DNA from: Paenibacillus typhae
GTDB lineage: Bacteria > Bacillota > Bacilli > Paenibacillales > Paenibacillaceae
DNA: 64,000 bases
NCBI RefSeq assembly: GCF_900099765.1
Contig: NZ_FNDX01000026.1
Location: 22,040 to 86,039 of the forward strand
Direction: 5' to 3'
Made by a program: the position numbers and the translations under genes. The notes under the pieces were generated by a model, which was given only the letters and a program-made list of their open reading frames with translations, was not told where the DNA came from and made no database searches. Positions 37,022 to 44,862 of this stretch are shown piece by piece (position 1 is the first letter of the stretch; every line of letters starts with the position of its first letter).

Positions 37022-37124
37022 GAGAGAGTTCCTGTAACCAGCGCATACAGCACTTTTCACTGCGAGTCCTTCCTCTTTTGAGTTGATGGATAGATGTACA
37101 AATAACCGATAAAGGAGTCATGCT

Positions 37125-38639
37125 ATGAGGAGAATGGGGAAAGGCACTAAATGGCTGCTGCCGCTACTGGCAATGCTGCTGATTCTGGCAGGTTGCCAAA
37201 CAGTCGGAGGGCTGGACGTTAACAAGGCGCTACTGGGGGATCTTGATGTTAAATCAGTGGAGTCCAGCACTACCTTATCCTTGAAGGCTGTTCCGGCTGA
37301 CGGAATCAGTGCTGAGGATCTTGAAATGATTGAACTTATCAATTCCTTTTCTGTAAATATCGCTCATGTAAAGCTGCAGGATAACGGTAATCTTTCTGCA
37401 GCCGGATCCGTAACCTACAAGCAGGCGACTGTACCGTTCACCCTGTCCATGGATCAGGAGGCAGTGGTCTTTAATGCAGAGGGAGCGAAGCAGCCTTTCT
37501 ATTTCCCGCTTGAGAGCTACGATGAATCGCTTGGTGTAGAAGGGCTCGATGAGAGCAAGCTGCAGGATATCTCCAAGCTTGTTACCCAATTTGTGGTGAA
37601 GAATCTGCCAAATCCGGCTGCAATCAGCGCTACTTCGGTTAGCGAAACTGTGTATGGCCAGCAGCTGAACCTGACGAAGCTACATACCGAAATTACAGGC
37701 GACGAGCTGCCTGCTCTGGTGAAGAGCTTCCTCAAATCCGTATCGAAGGATACTGAAGGCTTTACAGCTCTGATTGGCGGTCTTTACGATTACCTGTATC
37801 CGATTCTGACTGCAGCCGGAGCTGATGAAGAGCTGGATATGCTTGGATTCGGTGATATTCCGCTGGAGGATAAGGAAGGCGTTGTGACCGTGGCCCATGA
37901 TGCTGCCAAGCTGGCTGTGGACGCACTCCTGCTTGTCTATGACAAGCAGCTTGAGAGTCTCTACGAGACAACACCTGAACTGGCTACCGTGCTGAGCAAA
38001 GATACGAAGCTGCAGGTAGATTTGTTTGTAGACAGCGGCTTCCATATCCGCAAGCAGAATATGGACCTGACCGTTGCACTGCCTGCCAGTGAGGATCTGC
38101 CGCTGAAGAGCATTTCGGTTCAGTCACAGACTCAGACCTGGAATGTGAACGGGCCGGTTACCGCAGACCTGATCAGCAAGGCTGGGGCCCTCGATCTGTC
38201 GAATACCGAGATGACTCCAGGTGAAACGCTACGCAATTTTGAGCCGGGCTCTACTGTCTACAATATGCTTAAGGATGATATGAAAATTACGGCCAAGACT
38301 TTGATGATTATTCCGGACGATGATTATTATTACCCGGTAGTGATCGGAGGGACCACTTGGGTTCCGCTGCGTTATGTAGCCGAGGATCTGGATGCTGAAG
38401 TGACCTGGGACGGTGCCAACAAGTCCATTACTGTAACCGATGATGTATACGGAGATGCAGTCGTATTCAAAATCGGTTCCGATCAGGCGCTCGTGAGCGG
38501 GAAGACTGTGAAGCTGCCGCTTCCGGTATTCGTGGATGAATACGGAGATGCCAATGTACCGCTCCGTGTGCTGGCCGAAGGTCTGCATGCTAAGGTTGAG
38601 AAGGATGAGGATGGCTACATCTGGATCGAACGGCCTTAA
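37125..38639 (+). CDS. Lipoprotein with C-terminal copper-amine-oxidase-N stalk domain
   Basis: 504 residues. Lipobox LILAGCQ anchors it to the membrane. The long middle region (about 30-370) has no family I recognise; it alternates predicted beta strands and acidic helices, with no catalytic motif visible. The C-terminal 110 residues form a Cu_amine_oxidN1-type domain: GTTWVPLRYVAEDLDAEVTW and NVPLRVLAEGLHAKV are classic. Despite the name this domain does not bind copper; it is a wall-associated module common in Paenibacillus. AAAGGAG precedes ATG 37125. Confidence 0.8.
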   Translation: MRRMGKGTKWLLPLLAMLLILAGCQTVGGLDVNKALLGDLDVKSVESSTTLSLKAVPADGISAEDLEMIELINSFSVNIAHVKLQDNGNLSAAGSVTYKQATVPFTLSMDQEAVVFNAEGAKQPFYFPLESYDESLGVEGLDESKLQDISKLVTQFVVKNLPNPAAISATSVSETVYGQQLNLTKLHTEITGDELPALVKSFLKSVSKDTEGFTALIGGLYDYLYPILTAAGADEELDMLGFGDIPLEDKEGVVTVAHDAAKLAVDALLLVYDKQLESLYETTPELATVLSKDTKLQVDLFVDSGFHIRKQNMDLTVALPASEDLPLKSISVQSQTQTWNVNGPVTADLISKAGALDLSNTEMTPGETLRNFEPGSTVYNMLKDDMKITAKTLMIIPDDDYYYPVVIGGTTWVPLRYVAEDLDAEVTWDGANKSITVTDDVYGDAVVFKIGSDQALVSGKTVKLPLPVFVDEYGDANVPLRVLAEGLHAKVEKDEDGYIWIERP

Positions 38640-38662
38640 CCAGTGCAAGTATTTGTATTAAT

Positions 38663-38702
38663 AAAAAGCCGGAGCTCCCTGAAGCGGGACTCCGGCTTTT
38701 TG
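38663..38702 (+). terminator. Terminator after the stalk-domain lipoprotein gene
   Basis: AAAAAGCCGGAG / CTCCGGCTTTTT perfect stem; A-run and T-run on either side, so it may also serve the minus-strand gene at 38716. Confidence 0.88.
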
Positions 38703-38715
38703 CTTCGGATTCACA

Positions 38716-38931
38716 TTATTCGGCAAAAGAAAGTCCTTCTGCGGCAAGCGCCTGCCGGAGAATAACGATCGCCTTCGGCCCCATACCGTGGAGCTTCAGG
38801 AGATCGGCTTCTTTGACCCGGGCGAGCTGTTCCAGCCGGGTAAAGCCGGCATGGTCCAGTGCCCGCAGCGCAGGCTGGGAGAGCTTGCCGGGTAGGCCGC
38901 TATCGGCAGGTGGTACCATTCGGGTGGTCAT
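38716..38931 (-). CDS. Small helix-hairpin-helix protein resembling RNA polymerase alpha C-terminal domain
   Basis: 71 residues. The segment SQPALRALDHAGFTRLEQLARVKEADLLKLHGMGPKAI (described here by its ends) follows the alpha-CTD pattern: two short helices, a turn and a GxGPKA hairpin that contacts the DNA minor groove. No other domain is attached. It could be a small DNA-binding protein or a mimic of the polymerase tail. Similar orphan proteins occur in Paenibacillus and related bacilli. It lies 29 bases upstream of nothing on its own strand except the end of the phosphoesterase gene at 38960. Confidence 0.72.
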   Translation of the reverse strand: MTTRMVPPADSGLPGKLSQPALRALDHAGFTRLEQLARVKEADLLKLHGMGPKAIVILRQALAAEGLSFAE

Positions 38932-38959
38932 TGCAGGCTCCTTTCTGCAGCATTGCTGC

Positions 38960-40387
38960 TTACTGTGTGGTCAGAGTCACTTCCAGTGCTATGTTGCTTT
39001 GCTCCTTGGGCTTGAGCATGCTGCTGATATATCCGGACATGAAGCCTTCCTTCTGGTTCATCCATAGCTGGTAACCCGGCATTGCTTGTATGGCTTCTGC
39101 ATCAGTGCCGGCTGTGCCGGCAAAATATTTAACATTCAGTTCCGACATCATTCTGGCCATAGATTGCTTGTCTGCTTCGCTAAAGCTGCTGTCCTTCAGA
39201 TTCTTCATAGCTTTGTTATAAGAGCTTTCTGAAAAAGACTGCTCGGCATATGCTTTAAAATGTAACAGGTTCGGATCAGTAATTTCATTGTCTGCCGCCC
39301 ATTGCTCGACGCCAACCGAAGCGGTATGGTAGGTGACTTTACGGGACTGTGGATCAAAGGTCATCTCGCCATACTGGTGCGGATTAACGGCAAAGGCGCT
39401 GGTGGCTATATCGTATACCGGAAGGACATTTGAATCTGCTGCGGTCTGGCCGGCAGCAGGATCACGGCGGATATCCTGCATGTGAATATGTCCGGATAAC
39501 ACGAGATTAAGGCCGTCCTGACGAAGGGCTGCCATCGTCTCCTGACTGTTGTTAAGTTTGAAGCCGGATACGGACATGGAAGTGTGGCTGAGCAGATTAT
39601 GGTGCATCACTGTTACGATGGAAGCATGCTGCTCAGAGGCCAGCTTCACACAATCTTTTATCCAGGATAAAGTCGCCGGAAGAATCCGCCCGTCTGTCTG
39701 CGGGAAGCCGTATTTCTCGTTGTTTACATATTGGCTGCTGTCAATCATAAGCAGCCATAAGCCCGGTGAGGCCTCCACAAGATAGCTAAGGCTATTCGTA
39801 TCCTTTGAAATAGCTTCATTATATCCGTAGTCAGCATACAGCTCCGTGAAATCCTTACTGGTGATATGGTCAGTCACAATCTGCTTGTCACCCTTGAAGG
39901 ATCTTGCCCAGGGGTTAAACAGATCATGATTGCCGGGGATGACATAGACAGAGGTGCCCTGCTTCTCGATACGCTTCAGCTTGGCGGCCAGCTCCTTGTG
40001 GCTGTCCGCCTCACCGTTGTTGGTCAGATCGCCGCTCAGAATAAGGAATTGCGGCTTTTTAAGCTCTGCATCATGGACAAGCGCCTCCATAAGCTCATCG
40101 CTGTACGGCAGCATTTTGCCGTCGCCGCTGTTTACATAGCTCTGAAAGGCCGGCCCGCCGTCCTGCAGTGACTTGTTAAGATAATGGGTATCTGTTGCAA
40201 CCCAGAATGATACCGGTGAGGTAGAGGAGGCAATGACAGCAGGTACTGCTCCCTCAAGGGGAGCGTCAGATGACAAATTTGTGTCTTTGCAGCCTGGCAG
40301 GATAGAAACAGCCGCAAGTAGGATGGTGAAAGCAATCAAGGGTGATTTTTTTAACGGAAAATCGTTTCTTTTGGCGGGAAATATCAT
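38960..40387 (-). CDS. Secreted metallophosphoesterase lipoprotein
   Basis: 475 residues, calcineurin-like phosphoesterase fold outside the cell. Lipobox SILPGCKDT. Metal-binding motifs in order: ATDTHYL, LSGDLTNNGE, PGNHD, VMHHNLL and SGHIHMQD. The first motif has D-T-H where many enzymes have D-x-H, still acceptable. Substrate unknown; phosphodiesters, nucleotides or wall polymers are all possible. An extra helical C-terminal region follows the catalytic domain. The alpha-CTD-like gene begins 28 bases after its stop and may share the transcript. Confidence 0.88.
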   Translation of the reverse strand: MIFPAKRNDFPLKKSPLIAFTILLAAVSILPGCKDTNLSSDAPLEGAVPAVIASSTSPVSFWVATDTHYLNKSLQDGGPAFQSYVNSGDGKMLPYSDELMEALVHDAELKKPQFLILSGDLTNNGEADSHKELAAKLKRIEKQGTSVYVIPGNHDLFNPWARSFKGDKQIVTDHITSKDFTELYADYGYNEAISKDTNSLSYLVEASPGLWLLMIDSSQYVNNEKYGFPQTDGRILPATLSWIKDCVKLASEQHASIVTVMHHNLLSHTSMSVSGFKLNNSQETMAALRQDGLNLVLSGHIHMQDIRRDPAAGQTAADSNVLPVYDIATSAFAVNPHQYGEMTFDPQSRKVTYHTASVGVEQWAADNEITDPNLLHFKAYAEQSFSESSYNKAMKNLKDSSFSEADKQSMARMMSELNVKYFAGTAGTDAEAIQAMPGYQLWMNQKEGFMSGYISSMLKPKEQSNIALEVTLTTQ

Positions 40388-40587
40388 GTTCAGGACCCTT
40401 CCTTCAGCAGTATGGCTGAATCATTGTAGCGTATTTATAGCGGTTTTGTATATCGGCATGGGACAGCAGGTGTTTCGAATAACGCTCCTGTGATTATAGA
40501 AAATAGTGGAAGGTGCATAAACAGGCGGATTCCAGCGAGAATAAGGGTGGATACAAACAGAGCAGCAGGAAAAATATGAAATAGGTG

Positions 40588-40616
40588 TTGTTTTATCGGA
40601 ATAGAAGTGTTAAGAT
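40588..40616 (+). promoter_or_regulatory. Predicted promoter of the nitroreductase gene
   Basis: TTGTTT and TAAGAT with exactly 17 bases between, about 43 bases before the ATG. TTAGTTACTAG just downstream could hold an operator, but I cannot name a regulator. Confidence 0.5.
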
Positions 40617-40658
40617 ATACAAAAGTTAGTTACTAGAATAAATGGAGGTAGTTATCTT

Positions 40659-41258
40659 ATGTCTAAGAGTTTTCTGGAAGCTGTAGAAGCAAGACGGTCC
40701 GTATATGCAATCAGCAAGGAATCCCCGATCTCAGATGATCAAATCAAGGAAATTGTTGAAGCGGCCGTATTACATAGCCCGACTTCATTTAACTCCCAGA
40801 GCTCCAGAGCAGTAGTTCTGCTTGGCGAGCAGCATGATAAGCTGTGGGATATCACTGCTGAAACGCTCCGCAAGATTGTGCCGACAGAGCAATTCGAAGG
40901 TACAGCCCAGAAGTTGGCTTCGTTCAAAGCTGGCTACGGCTCCGTGCTGTTCTTTGAGGATCAAACGGTGGTGAAGAATCTGCAGGAGAATTTTGCCCTG
41001 TATGCTGACAATTTCCCGATTTGGTCGAACCAGTCCTCGGGTATTCTGCAGTTTGTAGTCTGGACTGCCTTCGCTGAAGCCGGTCTTGGCGCTTCGCTCC
41101 AGCACTACAACCCGCTGATTGATGATGAAGTGAAGGAAACCTTCGGCATTCCTGCAGAATGGAAGCTGATTGCCCAGCTGCCGTTCGGCAAGACGGTTAC
41201 CGCACCGGGACCTAAAGAATTCCAGCCGATTGAAGAACGTGTTAAAGTGATTAAATAA
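40659..41258 (+). CDS. Nitroreductase family protein
   Basis: FMN-dependent oxidoreductase-type fold, 199 residues. N-terminal RRSVYAISKESPISDDQI and HSPTSFNSQSSRAVVL bind the flavin phosphate and ring in this family. This subgroup resembles bacterial and fungal proteins (Frm2/Hbn1-like) linked to lipid or quinone stress rather than the nitrofuran reductases. Natural substrate unknown. GGAGG lies upstream. A terminator-like hairpin begins 18 bases after the stop. Confidence 0.88.
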   Translation: MSKSFLEAVEARRSVYAISKESPISDDQIKEIVEAAVLHSPTSFNSQSSRAVVLLGEQHDKLWDITAETLRKIVPTEQFEGTAQKLASFKAGYGSVLFFEDQTVVKNLQENFALYADNFPIWSNQSSGILQFVVWTAFAEAGLGASLQHYNPLIDDEVKETFGIPAEWKLIAQLPFGKTVTAPGPKEFQPIEERVKVIK

Positions 41259-41271
41259 GCGGGAGCCTCTT

Positions 41272-41297
41272 GTTTGAAACCTCCTTATTCAGGATAA
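41272..41297 (+). promoter_or_regulatory. Possible sigma-B-like promoter inside the hairpin before the YdaT-like gene
   Basis: GTTTGA (41272-41277) and GGATAA (41292-41297), spaced 14 bases, approximate the general-stress consensus GTTTAA/GGGTAT. Transcription would begin near 41304, in the hairpin loop. Tentative. Confidence 0.3.
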
Positions 41298-41328
41298 GTA
41301 GTACTATAACCTGATTAAGGAGGTTTTT
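41277..41328 (+). terminator. Hairpin: terminator of nitroreductase gene that also covers the next ribosome binding site
   Basis: Two 17-base arms (41277-41293 and 41310-41326), complementary except one position, then TTTTT to 41328. The right arm contains AAGGAGG (41317-41323), the ribosome binding site of the gene at 41332; the left arm contains the matching CCTCCTT. Confidence 0.8.
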
Positions 41329-41331
41329 GTA

Positions 41332-41526
41332 ATGCCTTGGAACAAAGATAATTATCCTGATTCCCTGAAGAATTTCATGGCACCGGTTCGCAACAAAGCA
41401 ATTGATATCGCCAATGCGCTGCTGGAGGACGGATACGACGAAGGGCGGGCCATTGCAATCGCAACGGCTCAGGCCAAAGAGTGGGGCGAGAACCACGACA
41501 AGCAGATCCGTAAGAAAAACACATAA
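41332..41526 (+). CDS. Small YdaT-like protein
   Basis: 64 residues, MPWNKDNYPDSLKNFMAPV..., close in pattern to the N-terminal part of Bacillus YdaT, a general-stress protein of unknown function, and to small stand-alone homologues in bacilli. Conserved are the MPW start, YPDS, RNKAIDIANALL and GYDEGRAIAIATAQAKEW. Two amphipathic helices are likely. No catalytic site is visible. The ATG is eight bases from AAGGAGG, but that site is inside the stem of a strong hairpin, so expression may depend on where transcription starts. Confidence 0.75.
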   Translation: MPWNKDNYPDSLKNFMAPVRNKAIDIANALLEDGYDEGRAIAIATAQAKEWGENHDKQIRKKNT

Positions 41527-41558
41527 CAGCGCGCTGTCTGCTCTAACCGGGCGGCATA

Positions 41559-41596
41559 AAAAGGACCAGCGGTTAAATTAACCGTCTGGTCCTTAA
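41559..41596 (-). terminator. Terminator of the parvulin gene
   Basis: AAGGACCAG / CTGGTCCTT stem with an inner CGGTTAAATTAACCG hairpin; the T-run is on the minus strand, just past the stop at 41611. Confidence 0.82.
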
Positions 41597-41610
41597 GTTA
41601 TTAGGTCAGC

Positions 41611-42795
41611 TTATTCTGCAGCTGGCGCTTCTGTAGCTTCCGGTGTAGCAGAGGCTTCCGGCTCATCCGTCAGTGTGTTGGTAATCTTGGCGTTTGTAGT
41701 CAGATCCTGCAGCCAGGTGGAGGACATCTCGGACACCTTCTGGGAAATCAGGGTCTTTTTGATTTCGTCTTTCTTTTCTTCGAGCGTGTATTCATGAGCT
41801 TCCTTGCGGTCTGTTACTTTGATGACATGGTAGCCGTAATCCGACTTCACAGCACCGCTTGTTTCACCGACTTTGAGGGCAAAGGCAGCATCAGAGAACT
41901 CTGTAACCATATCTCCCTTTTTGAAGAAGCCAAGATCTCCGCCTTTGTCTTTAGAGCCGGTATCGGAAGATTTCTCCTGAGCCAGAGCAGCGAAATCAGC
42001 GCCTTCTTTGAGCTGCTTGACAATCGCATCGGCTTCTTCCTTGGTAGCAACCAGGATATGGGAAGCTTGTACTTCTTCTTCCTGGTTAAAGGTGGCTTTA
42101 TTATCATTAAAGTAGGTTGTAACGTCTTCATCCGTAACGGTAACCTTAGGCTCAAGCAGCTTGCGGATCTCAACCTGCAGCGGCATTTGCGCCTTCAGAT
42201 CATCAAGCGTCATGGAGCTTTGGGCAAGCGCGGAATTGAGTGCATCCTCACCGCCGAACTGGGTTTTCAGGTCTTCAATTTCAGCATTGATATCTTCATC
42301 AGTAACAGTAATGTTGGCTTTCTTGGCTTCCTGGTCTACAAGGGTAGTAGTAATCAGATTCTGTAAGGTCGATTCGCCGCCTGCTTCAACCAGCTTATCA
42401 TACAGCTGAGCTTTGGTAATATCGGTACCATTGACGGTAGCAACAGCAACGCTGTTGTCATCTTTCTGGAAAGGCGGTTTGATCAATACTATAATCAGTG
42501 CTGCTGCAAGAACGATCGATGCGATCATCCAGCCCTTGCCGCCTTTAGGGGAGGAGGGAGGAGTATTGCCGCCGCCAACCTTGCTCATCACAGGAACTGC
42601 TTCAGGTGTTACATCTGCTGCTGCATTATTAGCTGGTTCAACCGGTTCTTGTGCTGCTGGGACAGCTTCTTCAGCCGCTGCAGGAATCGTTTCGGCTTCC
42701 ACCGGTGCTTCATTGGTGTTTGCGGAAGCGTCAGTCTCTTCGGGTGTTGCGTTGTTGTTCAATTGCCCGTTTGTTTCAAATTCTTTTTTGTCCAT
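41611..42795 (-). CDS. Membrane-anchored parvulin peptidyl-prolyl isomerase (PrsA/SurA-like)
   Basis: Extracellular folding factor. 394 residues: a cytoplasmic, acidic, Ala/Pro/Glu-rich N-terminal tail (1-87), one membrane helix (about 88-106), a SurA_N-like chaperone region (about 112-235), a parvulin domain (about 242-332) with EVQASHILVATKEEA, GGDLGFF and GYHVIKV, then a Glu/Ala/Pro tail. Unlike PrsA it has no lipobox and enters the membrane by an internal helix. The long disordered cytoplasmic tail is unusual for a secreted-side foldase. GAAGGGAG lies upstream. Confidence 0.9.
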   Translation of the reverse strand: MDKKEFETNGQLNNNATPEETDASANTNEAPVEAETIPAAAEEAVPAAQEPVEPANNAAADVTPEAVPVMSKVGGGNTPPSSPKGGKGWMIASIVLAAALIIVLIKPPFQKDDNSVAVATVNGTDITKAQLYDKLVEAGGESTLQNLITTTLVDQEAKKANITVTDEDINAEIEDLKTQFGGEDALNSALAQSSMTLDDLKAQMPLQVEIRKLLEPKVTVTDEDVTTYFNDNKATFNQEEEVQASHILVATKEEADAIVKQLKEGADFAALAQEKSSDTGSKDKGGDLGFFKKGDMVTEFSDAAFALKVGETSGAVKSDYGYHVIKVTDRKEAHEYTLEEKKDEIKKTLISQKVSEMSSTWLQDLTTNAKITNTLTDEPEASATPEATEAPAAE

Positions 42796-42925
42796 TATAA
42801 TTAATGACTCCCTTCGATATAGGTGATGCCTGTCTTTCTACAACTTTACCAGAAATTCCGATTCCAAACCTTAAGAAAGTATAAAAAAGCATAAATGCTT
42901 TTTAAGATTTCATTAAGTTAAGAGA

Positions 42926-42968
42926 AAAAGCCGGAGACGCAGGGGATTCCCGTACGCTCCGGCTTGTT
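42926..42968 (-). terminator. Terminator of the LytTR gene
   Basis: AAGCCGGAG / CTCCGGCTT stem with T-run on the minus strand. It lies between the LytTR gene and the parvulin gene. Confidence 0.75.
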
Positions 42969-43023
42969 GGCAGAAGTCATAAGATTGCATAAGGTCAGCC
43001 TGTTTCTGCATTCAAATACATGA

Positions 43024-43359
43024 TTAAGAAGTAAGCCCTTTCAGCAGATGGCGTATGCTTTCCTGTTTCCGTCTGGGAACACGGACATTTTTGGCATAAA
43101 GGCCCTTCTCTCCGAAATAGATGCAGTCGTCTTCAATCGCGCTGATCTTGTTCAGATTCACGTAGCAGCCTCCATAAACATGATAGTAACTGGAATTCGA
43201 CAACAAACGGTTTAATTGCTCGGCAGTCATTCTCTTTTTAATGTTATAGTTTCTGCCGTGAAAAATGACCAGATCATGGTCCCCGACCTTAAAGAACAGA
43301 ATGTCTGTTTCCACCTCGAAGTCCTCATATACATTTCTGGCTTCCAGCAGGCTGCTCAT
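43024..43359 (-). CDS. Stand-alone LytTR DNA-binding domain protein
   Basis: 111 residues made almost only of a LytTR domain: DILFFKVGDHDLVIFHG, then YYHVYGGCYVNLNKISAIEDD and VPRRKQESIRHLLKGL, matching the beta-rich DNA-binding fold with the usual FxRxHRSFxVN region changed to YHVYGGCYVNL. No receiver or membrane domain is present, so the input signal is not obvious. Transcribed away from the lactonase gene from a promoter with an extended -10 and a near-perfect cre site. Targets unknown. Confidence 0.85.
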   Translation of the reverse strand: MSSLLEARNVYEDFEVETDILFFKVGDHDLVIFHGRNYNIKKRMTAEQLNRLLSNSSYYHVYGGCYVNLNKISAIEDDCIYFGEKGLYAKNVRVPRRKQESIRHLLKGLTS

Positions 43360-43393
43360 TCGTGTTCCCCCTTTTTACAATTTTAACGACGCG

Positions 43394-43408
43394 TGTTAGC
43401 GCTTTCAT
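43394..43408 (-). promoter_or_regulatory. CcpA-binding cre site on the LytTR gene promoter
   Basis: ATGAAAGCGCTAACA on the minus strand matches WTGNAANCGNWNNCW fully and the strict form TGAAAGCGNTAACA. It overlaps the expected transcription start, so binding should repress the LytTR gene. Confidence 0.78.
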
Positions 43409-43415
43409 TATAGCA
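43407..43415 (-). promoter_or_regulatory. Extended -10 promoter element of the LytTR gene
   Basis: TGCTATAAT on the minus strand, a perfect extended -10; the -35 (TTCTCA, 17 bases away) is weak. The leader would be about 40 bases. Confidence 0.65.
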
Positions 43416-43584
43416 TATTCTTTTTTCTTTGAGAAGTCTTATTTTTGAAATGTTTTTTGTCATTTTTTCCGTTGCAATTGTCATAGACGCTGAAAAATTG
43501 TAAATTATAAAGATGGCTATTGTTTGAACGAGAGCCAGACTGCATATAAAACACCGGATGGACTTATGGAGGAGGAAAACCGAG

Positions 43585-44691
43585 ATGAAAGAAAATTCCA
43601 AATTATTGCTGTTTACCGGCTCCTACGCGAGTGCAGAGGATAACGGGATACAGGTATATGCGTTTGACGGGGCGGCCGGAGGTACGCTGAAGCTGCTGCA
43701 CAGTGTGCAGGGCATCGCCAATCCTACCTTTGTTAATGTCGATACTGCGAAGAACCGGCTGTATGCGATTGGCGAGAAGCTTAACCGTGAGGGGATCAAG
43801 GAGGGAGAGGTCGTAACCCTGGCCATCGATCCGCACACCGGCAGCCTGACTGAGCTGAACCGGATTGCCACAATGCCTGCTTCTGAAGCAGGACAGACGA
43901 CAACCTGTCATATTAACAGGGATGCCGCAGGCGAAGTTATCGTTGTATGCAGCTATCATGGCGGCCTTGTAGGCCTGCTGAGTGTAGATGCAGACGGGAC
44001 GCCGGTGCGCCTGACAGATACTGCTGTACATACGGGCAAAGGAACTGTGCCCGGCCAGGAGAAGCCGCATCCCCATTCGGCTGTTTTCAGCCCGGACGAG
44101 CGCTTCCTGTTTGTGTCCGATCTCGGCCTGGATCTGATCCGTACTTACCGGGTCAACCGGGAGTCCGGTACGCTTGAGGTTCAGGGCGAAATCAAGGTGG
44201 AGGCAGGAGCGGGCCCCCGTCATTTTGTATTCCATCCGGACGGCAAGTCCGCCTATGTCATTAACGAGCTGAACAGCACGGTTACCTCTTTCCTGTATGA
44301 CAGCGAGTCAGGAGCCTTGAAGACAGCATTTACCGTGCCTACACTGCCGGAGGATTATTCCTATACAAATAACGGCTGTGCAGAAATCGCCTTCTCGGCA
44401 GACGGACGCTTCCTGTATGGCTCGAACCGCGGTCATGACAGCATTGTGGTCTATGCAGTGAATGCTGAGACGGCGGAGCTTACGCTGGCCCAGCATGTGT
44501 CTACACATGGAGGCCACCCGCGTCACTTCACAGTTACACCGGATGGTGAATACCTGATTGTAGCAAACCGTGACGGCAATAACCTGGTTGTATTCTCTCT
44601 TGATGCAGCTACCGGACGGTTGACCTATACCGGTAACGAAGCGAGGATATCTAAGCCGGTGTGTGTAAAGCCTGCAGTATTTCCTGCCTGA
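43585..44691 (+). CDS. Lactonase family protein (6-phosphogluconolactonase type, beta-propeller)
   Basis: 368 residues from ATG 43585, preceded by GGAGGAGGA. Seven-bladed propeller of the YbhE/Pgl family (PF10282): TGSYASAEDNGIQVY at the start, then repeated blades with PHPHSAVFSPDERFLFVSDLG, GAGPRHFVFHPDGKSAYVINE and GGHPRHFTVTPDGEYLIVANRD. Probably hydrolyses 6-phosphogluconolactone or another sugar lactone, a pentose phosphate step. No signal peptide. The divergent LytTR gene shares a 225-base intergenic region with it, but no target site can be named. Confidence 0.88.
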   Translation: MKENSKLLLFTGSYASAEDNGIQVYAFDGAAGGTLKLLHSVQGIANPTFVNVDTAKNRLYAIGEKLNREGIKEGEVVTLAIDPHTGSLTELNRIATMPASEAGQTTTCHINRDAAGEVIVVCSYHGGLVGLLSVDADGTPVRLTDTAVHTGKGTVPGQEKPHPHSAVFSPDERFLFVSDLGLDLIRTYRVNRESGTLEVQGEIKVEAGAGPRHFVFHPDGKSAYVINELNSTVTSFLYDSESGALKTAFTVPTLPEDYSYTNNGCAEIAFSADGRFLYGSNRGHDSIVVYAVNAETAELTLAQHVSTHGGHPRHFTVTPDGEYLIVANRDGNNLVVFSLDAATGRLTYTGNEARISKPVCVKPAVFPA

Positions 44692-44718
44692 TTCAGGCCG
44701 GCTTCATAGCTGATTGAC

Positions 44719-44763
44719 CAAAAAAGGAACACCGGAAGGGCTGGCTCCGGTGTTCCTTTTAAA
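44719..44763 (+). terminator. Terminator after the lactonase gene
   Basis: AAAAGGAACACCGGA / TCCGGTGTTCCTTTT perfect stem with a nine-base loop. Confidence 0.9.
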
Positions 44764-44811
44764 AATATCAGAAAGTAAAAACTTGCAGATCTATACAGGT
44801 CTGATATTTCC

Positions 44812-44862
44812 CGCAGAAACGGTTGCCGCCTTTTTAAGGACGGCGAAGCCGTTTCTACTTGC
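44812..44862. repeat. 51-bp dispersed palindromic element, copy 1
   Basis: CGCAGAAACGG at one end and CCGTTTCT near the other form an outer stem, with an inner CCG.C / GACGG hairpin. A second copy of the same length lies at 57916. This copy ends one base before the stop codon of the Hfq-like gene. Confidence 0.75.
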
